DNA from: Deltaproteobacteria bacterium
GTDB taxonomy: Bacteria > Desulfobacterota > Desulfuromonadia > Desulfuromonadales > BM103
Direction of reading: 5' to 3'
DNA: 12,162 nt
Assembly (NCBI GenBank): GCA_019313105.1
Contig: JAFDBW010000316.1
Span: 1-12,162 of the forward strand
Under the pieces are notes generated by a model, which was not told where the DNA came from, ran no database searches, and worked only from the letters and a program-made list of their open reading frames with translations. Below, one piece after another: positions 1 through 8,000 of the stretch (position 1 is the first letter of the stretch; the number at the start of each line of letters is the position of its first letter). Both the position numbers and the translations under genes were made by a program.

Positions 1-45
1 AAAGTAAGGCGGCGTCAGGGGCCGCAACCCCTGCATCCACTTGCA

Positions 46-240
46 TTGATTGATGGTTTGCCGGTTGCGCCCGGCAGGCGCCCTACTTTTCTTGCCGGCC
101 AAGAAAAGTAGGCAAAAGAAGTCCGCCCTCCGTTTGCCCGCCATAGCGCTTCGCTCTATAGCGGGTTCCCTCACGCCATGGAATCAATCCGGCGAAGAAA
201 AAAAACTCGGCTTACGCCTCAGACAGTTTTTCTTCGTTTA
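46..240. repeat. Hairpin-rich non-coding repeat, probably a dispersed element
   Basis: This stretch is built from inverted repeats. A perfect 13-bp pair CCTACTTTTCTTG/CAAGAAAAGTAGG lies at 82-94 and 100-112 with a 5-base loop. A weaker stem joins CCCGC at 137-141 to GCGGG at 161-165 around an AGCG-CTT-CGCT core. A GAAGAAAAAAAACT arm (194-207) pairs imperfectly with AGTTTTTCTTC (225-235), enclosing GGC-TTAC-GCC, which reads on the minus strand as a GUAA (GNRA-type) tetraloop. With A and T tracts on both sides, this last hairpin could terminate transcription from either direction. An open frame at 50-250 runs through all the hairpins and translates to low-complexity basic sequence, so I treat it as non-coding. 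The 'CAAGAAAAGTAGGCAAAAGAAG' type of sequence is familiar as a multicopy intergenic repeat, but copy number cannot be judged from one window. Confidence 0.55.
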
Positions 241-288
241 TCCGGATTAATTTCATTCTGTTCGGCGGCACTGAAAGGGAAGGAAAGG

Positions 289-345
289 CAAAAGTAAAAA
301 AGCAATACAGAGGGTAACAGATTAACCACCTGTTGCCCTCTGTAT
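289..345 (-). terminator. Rho-independent terminator for the HD/CBS gene pair
   Basis: Two 16-base arms at 305-320 and 330-345 pair with a single mismatch around a 9-base loop. Read on the minus strand, the stem is followed by TTGC and then TTTTTT-AC-TTTT (from about 301 down to 289), a proper U-rich tail. It lies about 105 bp downstream of the stop codon of the minus-strand HD gene and is the natural end of that transcript. The bases between it and the gene (346-449) hold nothing I recognise. Confidence 0.8.
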
Positions 346-449
346 CATGACGTCCCGCTGAACTTCGGCAACAGCCTGAAGCACCCATTAGTGAAGCGCC
401 CCGCTTGCTAATGAGGAGTCTCTCTTCTGCTTGTAAATGTTCAGGATCG

Positions 450-1016
450 TTACGAGATTGAAACCAGAAGTTTTTTGTAGAAATCGTAGGCTTCCATGCC
501 GCCAGGATTGTTGTGGGAGGCCAATGAATCAATTCTGAGGAATTCCAACAGCAGCGGAAAATTCGGGTCAACCAGGTACTGCCGCTGCTTTTTGCTGAGA
601 TCTTCCGGCCTCTGCAACTGCCACGAGTGGTGGAAGGTGTGGTGACGGATCACCCAGCTGATTCGCGCGCGACGCTCTACAGGTATGCCGAGCCTGGCGA
701 GAATGACCTCCGCCATTTCAGCACCCAGCCTGGCATGACCGTAGGCGGTTATCCGTCCATCGGCATTCTGTTCCGTGGTCGCCGGCTTGCCGATGTCATG
801 CAGCAGGGCGACCCATAGCAGGTCCGGGTCGCAGCCGGCCGGGCAGGCTTCGATTGCCAGTCGGGTATGGATGGCGACATCGCCCTCGGCGTGATAATCA
901 GGTGGCTGTGGCGTTCCGGTCAAAGCCTTCAATTCCGGGATCACCTCGCATAATTCTCCCCACCAGCACTGACCTCGTTGACGCATCAGGTTTTCTATCG
1001 CCTCGATGCGGTTCAT
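450..1016 (-). CDS. HD-domain metal-dependent phosphohydrolase
   Basis: A 188-residue protein made almost entirely of one HD domain. Visible metal-site candidates are His50, His73-Asp74 in LLHDIGKP, His94 in AYGHARLGA, His125-His126 in VIRHHTFHH and Asp163 in LRIDSLASH. The order H...HD...H...H...D is that of the HD superfamily, and the HDIGKP-then-GHARLGAE pattern resembles the HD domain appended to CCA-adding tRNA nucleotidyltransferases. No nucleotidyltransferase domain is present here. Members of the superfamily hydrolyse phosphoester bonds in nucleotides, cyclic nucleotides or RNA ends; the substrate here is unknown. The frame stays open upstream to 1112, but the chosen ATG at 1016 forms ATGA with the stop codon of the upstream CBS gene, the hallmark of translational coupling. 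No signal peptide or membrane helix, so cytoplasmic. Family call is firm, function is not. Confidence 0.85.
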   Translation of the reverse strand: MNRIEAIENLMRQRGQCWWGELCEVIPELKALTGTPQPPDYHAEGDVAIHTRLAIEACPAGCDPDLLWVALLHDIGKPATTEQNADGRITAYGHARLGAEMAEVILARLGIPVERRARISWVIRHHTFHHSWQLQRPEDLSKKQRQYLVDPNFPLLLEFLRIDSLASHNNPGGMEAYDFYKKLLVSIS

Positions 1017-1831
1017 TTTTTGACCTTGGGTTGTTTCAGCTGGGCCATGCGCTCCGGCAGCTTTTCGAGGTTTTGCTCCCAGCGGCTGCAGGCTATAATG
1101 ATCCTCGGCCAACCGGTGGGGATGATCTCCTGGGTGTGGGCCAGGTTGTTGCGGATGTTCTCCATCTCCTTGACCGCCCGGCGCATTTCCCTGCGCGACT
1201 CAACACCAATAGCCTGACGGAATTCCTCATCGTAAGAGATGATCCAGCCCTTGTCTCCATACTGGAGGCAGTCGACCAGATCGACATTCTGCCCTCTGCG
1301 CTGACGCTCCTCCTGGAGAAGTTTGGCCTTGGCTAGGCGCTGCTCAGAGAGGAACTCCTGCCAGGAACCGTCGCTGTAACGATGACGGATGATCTCGGTG
1401 ATCACCATCTCACCCAGGGTGATGATGCCGAACATGAACATCCGCATCGGTGGTTTTTCGAGGTCGGTTAAAGTGATGATGGCGCCGACCCGATCGAGGA
1501 TGGTGACGAAGCACTGCTTGTTGATCGCCAGCGACTTGACCACATCGGTCAGGTTAGCCGTATCCGGCACCAGGTCGTCATCCGGGGTAAACGAATGGGA
1601 GTGCTCACCGCAGTGGCCTGAGACGAGCTCCTCGCGGCGCACATAACCTTCCACCAAACCGTCTTTTCTGACGCCGACCAGGTCGAAGTCCTTTTCCTCC
1701 ATGACCACTTTAACCTCTTCAGCCCTGGCACTTTCGTCAAAAGAGACAAGGGGTTCGGCAATATCCATCGCCGTGAACCCTTCGAGGAACAGACGCCGCA
1801 GGCGTGAACTTTGAGTGTCTCTCCAGGGCAT
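1013..1831 (-). CDS. CBS-domain protein with HEPN-like C-terminus
   Basis: A 272-residue soluble protein. Residues about 22-75 and 83-130 form a CBS pair: the second repeat has the typical ILDRVGAIITLTDLEKP ending. CBS pairs usually bind adenine nucleotides and regulate an attached or partner domain. A hydrophobic helix (MRMFMFGIITLGEMVI, about 129-144) links to an all-helical C-terminal part in which IRNNLAH carries R227-N-x-x-x-H232, the R-x4-6-H pattern of HEPN ribonucleases. The linker between the CBS repeats is rich in possible metal ligands (HCGEHSH, 73-79). The frame could start at a GTG five codons earlier (1846), but an AAGGAGG ribosome site at 1836-1842 sits properly only for the ATG at 1831. 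The gene overlaps the HD gene by four bases and is the first gene of that pair. CBS call is strong; HEPN is a motif-level inference. Confidence 0.78.
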   Translation of the reverse strand: MPWRDTQSSRLRRLFLEGFTAMDIAEPLVSFDESARAEEVKVVMEEKDFDLVGVRKDGLVEGYVRREELVSGHCGEHSHSFTPDDDLVPDTANLTDVVKSLAINKQCFVTILDRVGAIITLTDLEKPPMRMFMFGIITLGEMVITEIIRHRYSDGSWQEFLSEQRLAKAKLLQEERQRRGQNVDLVDCLQYGDKGWIISYDEEFRQAIGVESRREMRRAVKEMENIRNNLAHTQEIIPTGWPRIIIACSRWEQNLEKLPERMAQLKQPKVKK

Positions 1832-1835
1832 GAGG

Positions 1836-1842
1836 CCTCCTT
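1836..1842 (-). promoter_or_regulatory. Ribosome binding site of the CBS-HEPN gene
   Basis: On the minus strand AAGGAGG stands four bases before ATG at 1831-1829. It overlaps codons 2-4 of the longer GTG-initiated frame, so it decides in favour of the shorter protein. Confidence 0.75.
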
Positions 1843-1982
1843 GCACCGACAGCTTAGTTATCTGGATGAATCGCAGTCAAGTCTAACAAACTCTACCCGG
1901 AAGGCCAGTCCTTCTCAACCGGGCGACATCTGAACTTCATGTGATTACAGATGCTTGCAGAAACGGTAATATTGTTAAGAGT

Positions 1983-2014
1983 TTGAAGTTTTAGTAGTTT
2001 AATGTATCATTAAA
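1983..2014 (+). promoter_or_regulatory. Putative sigma-70 promoter with palindromic operator for the efflux genes
   Basis: TTGAAG at 1983-1988 (4 of 6 consensus) and TATCAT at 2005-2010 (5 of 6) are separated by 16 bases, in an AT-rich island upstream of the outer-membrane factor gene. The -10 lies inside a perfect inverted repeat TTTAATG-TAT-CATTAAA (1998-2014). A dimeric repressor bound there would block RNA polymerase, which is a common arrangement for drug-pump operons. No regulator gene is in the window. The predicted transcript would have a leader of about 105 bases. The rest of the 1832-2121 interval shows nothing else convincing, and no clear minus-strand promoter for the CBS gene was found. 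Confidence 0.45.
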
Positions 2015-2121
2015 TTTATCTTTTTAAAATTCGATGTGAAGTTTTTACGCACTGAAAGGCCCTGTCGGTTTTACGGATCATGTAGTTGACTGCAGCTGGC
2101 TGAATCTTCAGGAGAGACGCG

Positions 2122-3708
2122 ATGCGTTCTGTTGTTATTTTGATGCTGGGCACGACCTTGATTGTGTCAGGTTGCATGAAGGTCGGGCCCGATTTCATCA
2201 CGCCACCGGCTCCGGTGGCGGATTCATGGATGGAGCCTGACGATCAGCAGTTAATGGCCACGTCAGATCCGCACGAGGAATGGTGGACGGTTTTCAATGA
2301 CCCCATTCTGAATGAACTTGTCGAAGATGCCTACCAGCAGAACCTCACTCTGCAGATCGCCGGATTGCGCATCCTGGAAGCCAGGGCGCAGCTCGGCATC
2401 GCCACCGGCAGCCTCTATCCGCAACAGCAGCAGCTTGGAGGTGGGGCAGCCGCTGTTGGCGGTAGCCGCAATGCAGCAAACAGTGCCGGAGGGGATCTGC
2501 ATTTCAAGGATTTGAGCACGAGCATGGATGCAGCCTGGGAGCTTGATTTCTGGGGCAAATTCAGGCGTGGCGTTGAAGCGGCCGATGCCCAGTTCCTGGC
2601 TGCTATCGCTGACCATGATGATGTCATGGTCACGCTTACAGCAGATGTTGCCCAGGCATATATCCTGATGCGTACCAATGAAGAACGCATTGTCCTGGCC
2701 AATGAAAGTGTTGCGATCCAGGAAAGATCTCTGGAGATCGCAGAGAATCGTTTCGAAGGTGGGTTGGTCACTGAACTGGATGTGCATCAAGCGCGCTCGC
2801 TCCTCGCCAACACGCGCGCGACAATTCCCCGTTTGGAGCTCGGCTATCAACAAGCCATGAACGCGTTAAGTGTTTTGTTGGGACAACCTCCAAGCGACCT
2901 GAGTGCAACCCTGAATTCACCCGGACACGTTTCAGGCATCCCCAAAGTTCCTGTCACAGTAGCTGTTGGGGTCCCCGCAGACCTTCTGCGCCGTCGTCCG
3001 GATGTCCGTCGAGCGGAGCTTCAGGCGGCTGCTCAGAGTTCCCTGATTGGCGTTGCCAAGGCGGACCTGCTGCCTCACTTCACTCTGATTGGCAGCATCG
3101 GTTTACAAACCAGCAAAAGCTCTTTAACACGTAACGGCAGCAGCAGCTTCAGCGACCTCTTCGACAGTGACAGCATGACGTATTTTGCCGGGCCGTCATT
3201 AACCTGGGATCTCTTCAACTACGGACGGATCAAAAACCAGGTGCGAGTTCAGGACGCTCGTTTCCAGCAATTGGTGGTGAACTATAAGAATACGGTACTG
3301 CGAGCTGCGCAGGAGACTGAAGATGCCATGGTTGGCTTCCTGAAAAAACAGCAGGAAGCGTTCTTTCTTGCCGATGCTGTCAAGGCTTCCCAGCGCTCCG
3401 TAGATATCTCCGTGCTTCAATACGGAGAAGGCCTGACTGATTACCAACGTGTCCTGGATGCCCAGCGAGGATTATCTCTTGATCAAGATGCGTTGGCCAG
3501 CATCCAGGGCTCGGCGGTACTTAGTCTTGTGAGTATGTACAAGGCCCTAGGTGGCGGTTGGCAGGCCCGGACCGGGCAGGATTTTGTCAAGCCCGAGACT
3601 CAGCAGGAGATGGCTGAGCGTACTGACTGGGGTGGACTGCTGGAAGAACCGAAACAAGAGGCAGATGAGACCAGCAAGGATTCCGACTGGCGCTGGCCGG
3701 ATTGGTAA
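2122..3708 (+). CDS. RND efflux outer-membrane factor lipoprotein (NodT/OprM type)
   Basis: A 528-residue TolC-like channel protein that should form the outer-membrane exit duct of the pump encoded by the next two genes. The N-terminus is a lipoprotein signal: a hydrophobic stretch to about residue 17 and a VSGC lipobox with Cys18 as the lipidated residue. KVGPDFITPPAP immediately after it and the WWTVFNDPILNELVEDAYQQN segment are characteristic of the NodT family. Two outer-membrane efflux repeats follow (about 60-255 and 285-475). The second contains the conserved PADLLRRRPDVRRAELQ signature, followed by the barrel/helix part around GPSLTWDLFNYGRIKNQV. The ATG at 2122 has AGGAGA at 2110-2115. 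The C-terminal 40 or so residues after the second repeat are polar and end in DSDWRWPDW, slightly longer than typical OprM-like proteins. It is encoded first in the set, whereas it more often comes last. Confidence 0.93.
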   Translation: MRSVVILMLGTTLIVSGCMKVGPDFITPPAPVADSWMEPDDQQLMATSDPHEEWWTVFNDPILNELVEDAYQQNLTLQIAGLRILEARAQLGIATGSLYPQQQQLGGGAAAVGGSRNAANSAGGDLHFKDLSTSMDAAWELDFWGKFRRGVEAADAQFLAAIADHDDVMVTLTADVAQAYILMRTNEERIVLANESVAIQERSLEIAENRFEGGLVTELDVHQARSLLANTRATIPRLELGYQQAMNALSVLLGQPPSDLSATLNSPGHVSGIPKVPVTVAVGVPADLLRRRPDVRRAELQAAAQSSLIGVAKADLLPHFTLIGSIGLQTSKSSLTRNGSSSFSDLFDSDSMTYFAGPSLTWDLFNYGRIKNQVRVQDARFQQLVVNYKNTVLRAAQETEDAMVGFLKKQQEAFFLADAVKASQRSVDISVLQYGEGLTDYQRVLDAQRGLSLDQDALASIQGSAVLSLVSMYKALGGGWQARTGQDFVKPETQQEMAERTDWGGLLEEPKQEADETSKDSDWRWPDW

Positions 3709-3840
3709 GAAACTTGTGGAAGCGAGTGAGGGAGGAAGATGGAGAGGCAACTTTTGCCCCCCTCCCACTCTCACAAACTCGCTATCTCACTATATATAGA
3801 CAACATTAACTTTTAACTGTTAGCTGAAATCAGGTGTGCT
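3709..3840 (+). other. Efflux intergenic region with weak hairpins and a TA palindrome
   Basis: A 132-bp gap between the outer-membrane factor and fusion-protein genes. A GC-rich stem can form around GGCA-ACTTT-TGCC near 3747-3759, extended by GGAG/CTCC, inside purine- and pyrimidine-rich flanks. A perfect 10-bp palindrome CTATATATAG lies at 3790-3799. It might tune the ratio of the channel to the other two subunits, or hold a second promoter, but I found no convincing -35 for the TATATA box and no U-tail after the stem. Confidence 0.3.
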
Positions 3841-4965
3841 ATGAAAAATCGATTGACTCGAATTGTTACCCTCCTCTCCCTGCTCCCTCTTCTCATGACC
3901 CTGGTCGCCTGCGGCGAAAAGGAAGTCATTGAAAAGGATGCGATTCGGCCTATCAGGGCAATGAAAATCACTGATGTTGAGCCGTTTGGTGGTCGCTGGT
4001 ACCCCGGTCAGGCGACAGCAACCCAGGAGGCCAACATGTCGTTTCGGGTTCACGGCAGCGTCTATCGCATCCCTGTTGATATCGGTGACGAGGTCAAGCG
4101 GGGGGATTTGCTCGCTCGCCTTGATCCAAAGGATTACCAGGTTGAATTGAATAATGCAAAAGCTCAACTGCATAAGGCAATTTCTGACCGTGAACTTGCT
4201 GAATCGGAGTATGCAAGGGTTGCCAGGGTCTTTGAAAAAGACCCCGGAGCGGTCAGTAAGTCGATGGTCGACACTCGTAAGGCACAAAAAGATTCTGCTG
4301 GAGCACAGGTAGAGTCAGCCAAGGCTGCTGTTGAGCGGGCCATGGACAATATGAGCTACACCTATCTGAAATCACCCTTCGATGGTTTGGTGGTTGAGAA
4401 GTTTGTCGAACAGTTCGAAGATGTCCAGGCAAAGCAGGCAGTCATTCGTGTCCTTGATAACAGCAGCATTGAGTTTACGGTACAGGTCCCGGAAACCTTG
4501 ATGGAGCATATCGACATCGTTAAAACCCTGGGAGCCTTCGTCGTCTTCGACACCTACCCTGGGGCTGAGGTGCCCGCCAAGGTCAAGGAGGTAGGTAAAG
4601 AAGCTTCAAAGACTACACGGACTTACCCGGTCACATTAATTATGGATCAGCCCGATAATTTCAAGATCCTTCCGGGCATGGCCGGCAAAGCTAAAGGTGA
4701 TAAGGCCGCGACCGCGAAGATCGCCGGGGATGTTGGCATGGTCGGGTTCGAGATTCCGATTACTGCAGTCTTTTCAGATGATGCCGAGAAAACTTTTGTC
4801 TGGGTGCTTGACCAGAACAGCAATCAGGTTAGCAAGAGAGAGGTGACTCTCATCAACCTGACCGAGGTTGGCGCCATGGTCACTGGCCTGGAAACGGGTG
4901 AGACCATCGCCACAGCAGGGGCCAATCTGCTTGTTGAAGGCCAGCAGGTTCGCATCCTCGAATAG
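3841..4965 (+). CDS. RND efflux membrane-fusion (periplasmic adaptor) lipoprotein
   Basis: A 374-residue HlyD/AcrA-family adaptor that should bridge the inner-membrane pump and the outer-membrane channel. It starts with a lipoprotein signal ending LVAC, Cys24 being the lipidation site. The first lipoyl half-motif is at about 66-93 (SFRVHGSVYRIPVDIGDEVKRGD), then an alpha-hairpin at about 100-172 rich in Ala, Lys and Glu, then the second half-motif YLKSPFDGLVVEKFVEQFEDV (about 175-195). A beta-barrel domain and membrane-proximal domain finish the protein; FKILPGMAGKAK and IPITAVF are typical of these. The hairpin is short, as in adaptors that dock to RND pumps. The ribosome site is weak (AGGT around 3831), so this gene may depend partly on translation of its neighbours. 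Substrate cannot be predicted: there is no His- or Met-rich metal-binding region of the Cus/Czc kind. Confidence 0.92.
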   Translation: MKNRLTRIVTLLSLLPLLMTLVACGEKEVIEKDAIRPIRAMKITDVEPFGGRWYPGQATATQEANMSFRVHGSVYRIPVDIGDEVKRGDLLARLDPKDYQVELNNAKAQLHKAISDRELAESEYARVARVFEKDPGAVSKSMVDTRKAQKDSAGAQVESAKAAVERAMDNMSYTYLKSPFDGLVVEKFVEQFEDVQAKQAVIRVLDNSSIEFTVQVPETLMEHIDIVKTLGAFVVFDTYPGAEVPAKVKEVGKEASKTTRTYPVTLIMDQPDNFKILPGMAGKAKGDKAATAKIAGDVGMVGFEIPITAVFSDDAEKTFVWVLDQNSNQVSKREVTLINLTEVGAMVTGLETGETIATAGANLLVEGQQVRILE

Positions 4966-4968
4966 TTA

Positions 4969-5002
4969 AACCTGACATATTTTGTTGAATAACCTGACAT
5001 AT
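4969..5002 (+). repeat. Two 12-bp direct repeats, 22 bp apart
   Basis: AACCTGACATAT occurs exactly at 4969-4980 and again at 4991-5002, filling most of the gap between the fusion-protein and pump genes. The 22-bp start-to-start spacing equals about two DNA helical turns. The second copy abuts the ribosome site of the pump gene. It could be a small duplication or a protein-binding site. Confidence 0.7.
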
Positions 5003-5008
5003 GAGGAG
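5003..5008 (+). promoter_or_regulatory. Ribosome binding site for the GTG start of the RND pump
   Basis: GAGGAG ends eight bases before the GTG at 5017. The nearby ATG at 5001 is in another frame, so this site supports the unusual GTG initiation codon. Confidence 0.75.
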
Positions 5009-5016
5009 ATTCGTCT

Positions 5017-8000
5017 GTGAATCTTGCAAAGATAGCCATTGAGAAAAAAGCCGTCAGCTATTTTATAACCTTCCTGCTTATTGCTGGCGGTATTGCCAGC
5101 TTCCTGTCACTTGGACAGCTTGAAGACCCTGACTTCAGTGTCAAGACTGCCGTGATCCTGACCCAGTACCCTGGAGCCAGTGCGGAACAAGTTGAACTCG
5201 AGGTGACTGATCGCATCGAAGTTGCCCTGCAACAGCTGAAAACCATCGATTATATCAAGTCTTTTTCCGCTCCTGGGTATTCGCAGATCTGGGTCAATAT
5301 TGATACGCAATACTGGTCCGACCGGCTGCCGCAAATCTGGGACGAGATGCGACGCAAAGTCCGCGATATAGAAGAATCTTTGCCGCCAGGATGTGAAAGG
5401 CCTGTTATCAATGACGACTTTGGTGATGTCTATGGCTTGGTGATGGCGATCACCGGTGATGGTTTTACCTATGCCGAAATGGAAGAGACAGCCAAGGATC
5501 TCAGAAAAGAATTGAGCCTGGTTGAGGGTGTCGCCCGGGTCGAGCTTTGGGGTGTCCAGCCGAAGGTCATTTATCTCGAAGCATCTGAGACCCAGTTAAG
5601 CCAGCTTGGCATCTCTGACAAGAGCATTATCGCCACCATGAAGGAACAGAACATGATGGTGGATGCCGGCAGTGTTGATGTGCAGCAGAAACGGGTACGC
5701 CTTGCACCGACTGGAGAATTCCGCTCCCCGAAAGACATCGAAGAGCTGGCAATTCACCCCTCCTTGATTGACAGCCTTCAGAGCCTTGAGCAAGGCCAGC
5801 CGCTTCTCTCCAGCGACGAGTTAATCCGCATTCGGGATATCGGGACGATCAAGCGAGGTTATGCCGATCCTCCGCCAACCATGATGCGCCTTGATGGTAA
5901 GCCTGCTCTAGGCATATCCATTACCAATATTGGCGGGGCGAACATCGTTGATGTTGGCCGCAATGTTGACAGCCGGATGAAAGAGTTGCAAGAAGAGTTG
6001 CCCGTCGGCATGGAAGTTCACCATGTCCACTGGATGTCGGATGTTGTGGCTGATTCGGTCAATGGCTTCTTTGTCAATCTGGCACAGGCAGTCATCATCG
6101 TCCTTATTGTATTGGCACTGGCCATGGGCTGGCGTATGGGGACTCTGATTGGCATCGACCTGGTGCTCACTATTTTCGGCACCTTTATCGTCATGGCGAT
6201 GATGGGTATAGATTTACAGCGCATGTCACTGGGAGCCCTTGTCATCGGTTTGGGGATGATGGTCGATAATTCAATTGTTGTCGCCGAAGGCTTTACGGTT
6301 CGACGAGAGCAGGGCATGGACAAAATCAAGGCGGCGATTGAATCTGCCGGGTCTCCGGCCATGCCGCTGCTGGGTGCGACGGTCGTGGCTGTTATGGCCT
6401 TTTATCCAATCGGTGGCTCAAAGGAGAGTACAGGTGAGTACTGTCTCTCTCTCTTTACCGTGGTTGGTATTTCCCTGGTGGTCAGTTGGTTTATCTCCAT
6501 GACCCTGACCCCGCTCAAATGTATCGATATGCTGCCCGACCCAAAACCCCAGGAAGATGTCCATGATCCCTTTGGCAGCAAATTCTACAAAATCTTCCGT
6601 GGTTTCCTTGAGAAGGCTATTCGTTTGCGCTTGCTCTTTATGGCGGTGATGGTTGGTGCTTTAATTGCGTCATTCGTTGGCTTTGGTTATGTCGAGCAGC
6701 TGTTCTTTCCTGCGTCGTCAATGAGCAAGTTCATGGTTGACTACTACGCCCCTCAGGGAACTCGTATCCAGACGACAGCCGAAGATCTCGAGGGTCTGGA
6801 GGCAAAATTCCTTGCCGATGAAAGAGTCGATAATGTGGCGTCCTTTATCGGAGCTGGCCCGCCTCGATTTTATCTGCCAGTGGAGCCTGAATCAGCCAAC
6901 TCTGCTTATGGCCAGCTGATTGTCAATCTCCATGATTTCCGAGAAATTGACGGTCTGATTAAAGATATGACTCCATGGCTGGCTGAAAATTACCCCGACT
7001 CCATGGTTCCAATGCGCAAGTTCGATGTTGGCCCTGGTCAGACCTGGCAATTCCAGTACCGCATCAGTGGTCCGGCAATCGCGGACATTGAAGTGCTTCG
7101 TGGGCTAGGAGAGCAGGTGCTTGATATCTTGCGTGCAGAGCCGACCGCCGGCGCCATGCAGCTTGACTGGCGGCAAAAAGTTCCCAAGATGGTTCCAGTC
7201 TATAACCAGGAACGTGCCCAGTACGCCGGGGTTGCCCGAGAGGATGTGGCCAATGCCACCAAGCGCGCTTACGATGGTCTACCGATTGGGTTATATCGTG
7301 AGAATGATGAACTGTGGCCGATCGTTTTACGACATGTCGAAGATGATCGTGCCAGTCTTGCCTCTTTAGATGTTCTGCAAGTTCAACCGGGACTCTCCAC
7401 AGACACTATTCCTATTGCTCAAGTGACTGATGGCGTAGAAATGGCTTGGGAGGAGACCCGGATCTGGCGTCGTGATCGTCGTCGTACTGTTACCATACAA
7501 GCGAACCCGGTGCTTGGCGTGACCTTGCCGACCGTAATGCAGAACATTCAGGCCAAGGTCGAAGCCCTCGAACTGCCACCTGGGTATATAGCAGAGTGGG
7601 GTGGTACCACAGAGGATTCGGCTAAGTCACAGAAGGCGCTGCTTCCAGGATTTATCCCAACTTTTGCCGTCATCCTCTTTATCCTGGTGGCCCTGTTTAA
7701 CGCCTTCAAACCGCCGATTGTAATCATGCTGACAGTACCTTTTGCCATGATCGGCATCACGACAGGATTGCTGACCTTTCAGGCGCCTTTCGGCTTCATG
7801 GCACTGCTCGGTGCCATGAGCCTGATGGGGATGATGATCAAAAACGCCATCGTTCTGCTTGATGAGGTTAACATTAACCTGGCCGACGGTATGGAGCAGT
7901 ATGATGCCGTGGTTATCGCCGCTTTGGCCCGTCTGCGACCTGTGGTGCTTGCTGCTGCCACCACGGTGCTCGGTGTGGTGCCGCTGTTACAGGATGTCTT

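Noticed and set aside
50..250. 66-codon open frame on the plus strand
   Set aside because: It runs exactly through the hairpin repeat, has no ribosome site, and its basic, low-complexity translation mirrors the inverted repeats.
854..1336. 160-codon plus-strand open frame opposite the CBS/HD genes
   Set aside because: It is antisense to two genes with recognisable domains and shows no domain, ribosome site or coding pattern of its own.
450..1831. Naming the CBS-HEPN/HD pair as a defence or toxin-antitoxin system
   Set aside because: Only motif-level evidence supports HEPN, and no neighbouring defence gene, integrase or phage remnant is seen; kept as a hypothesis.
1013..1846. Longer CBS protein from the GTG at 1846
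   Set aside because: The AAGGAGG ribosome site lies inside that extension and is placed for the ATG at 1831.
3820..4287. 155-codon minus-strand open frame opposite the fusion-protein gene
   Set aside because: Antisense shadow of a clear HlyD/AcrA-family protein; no recognisable motif.
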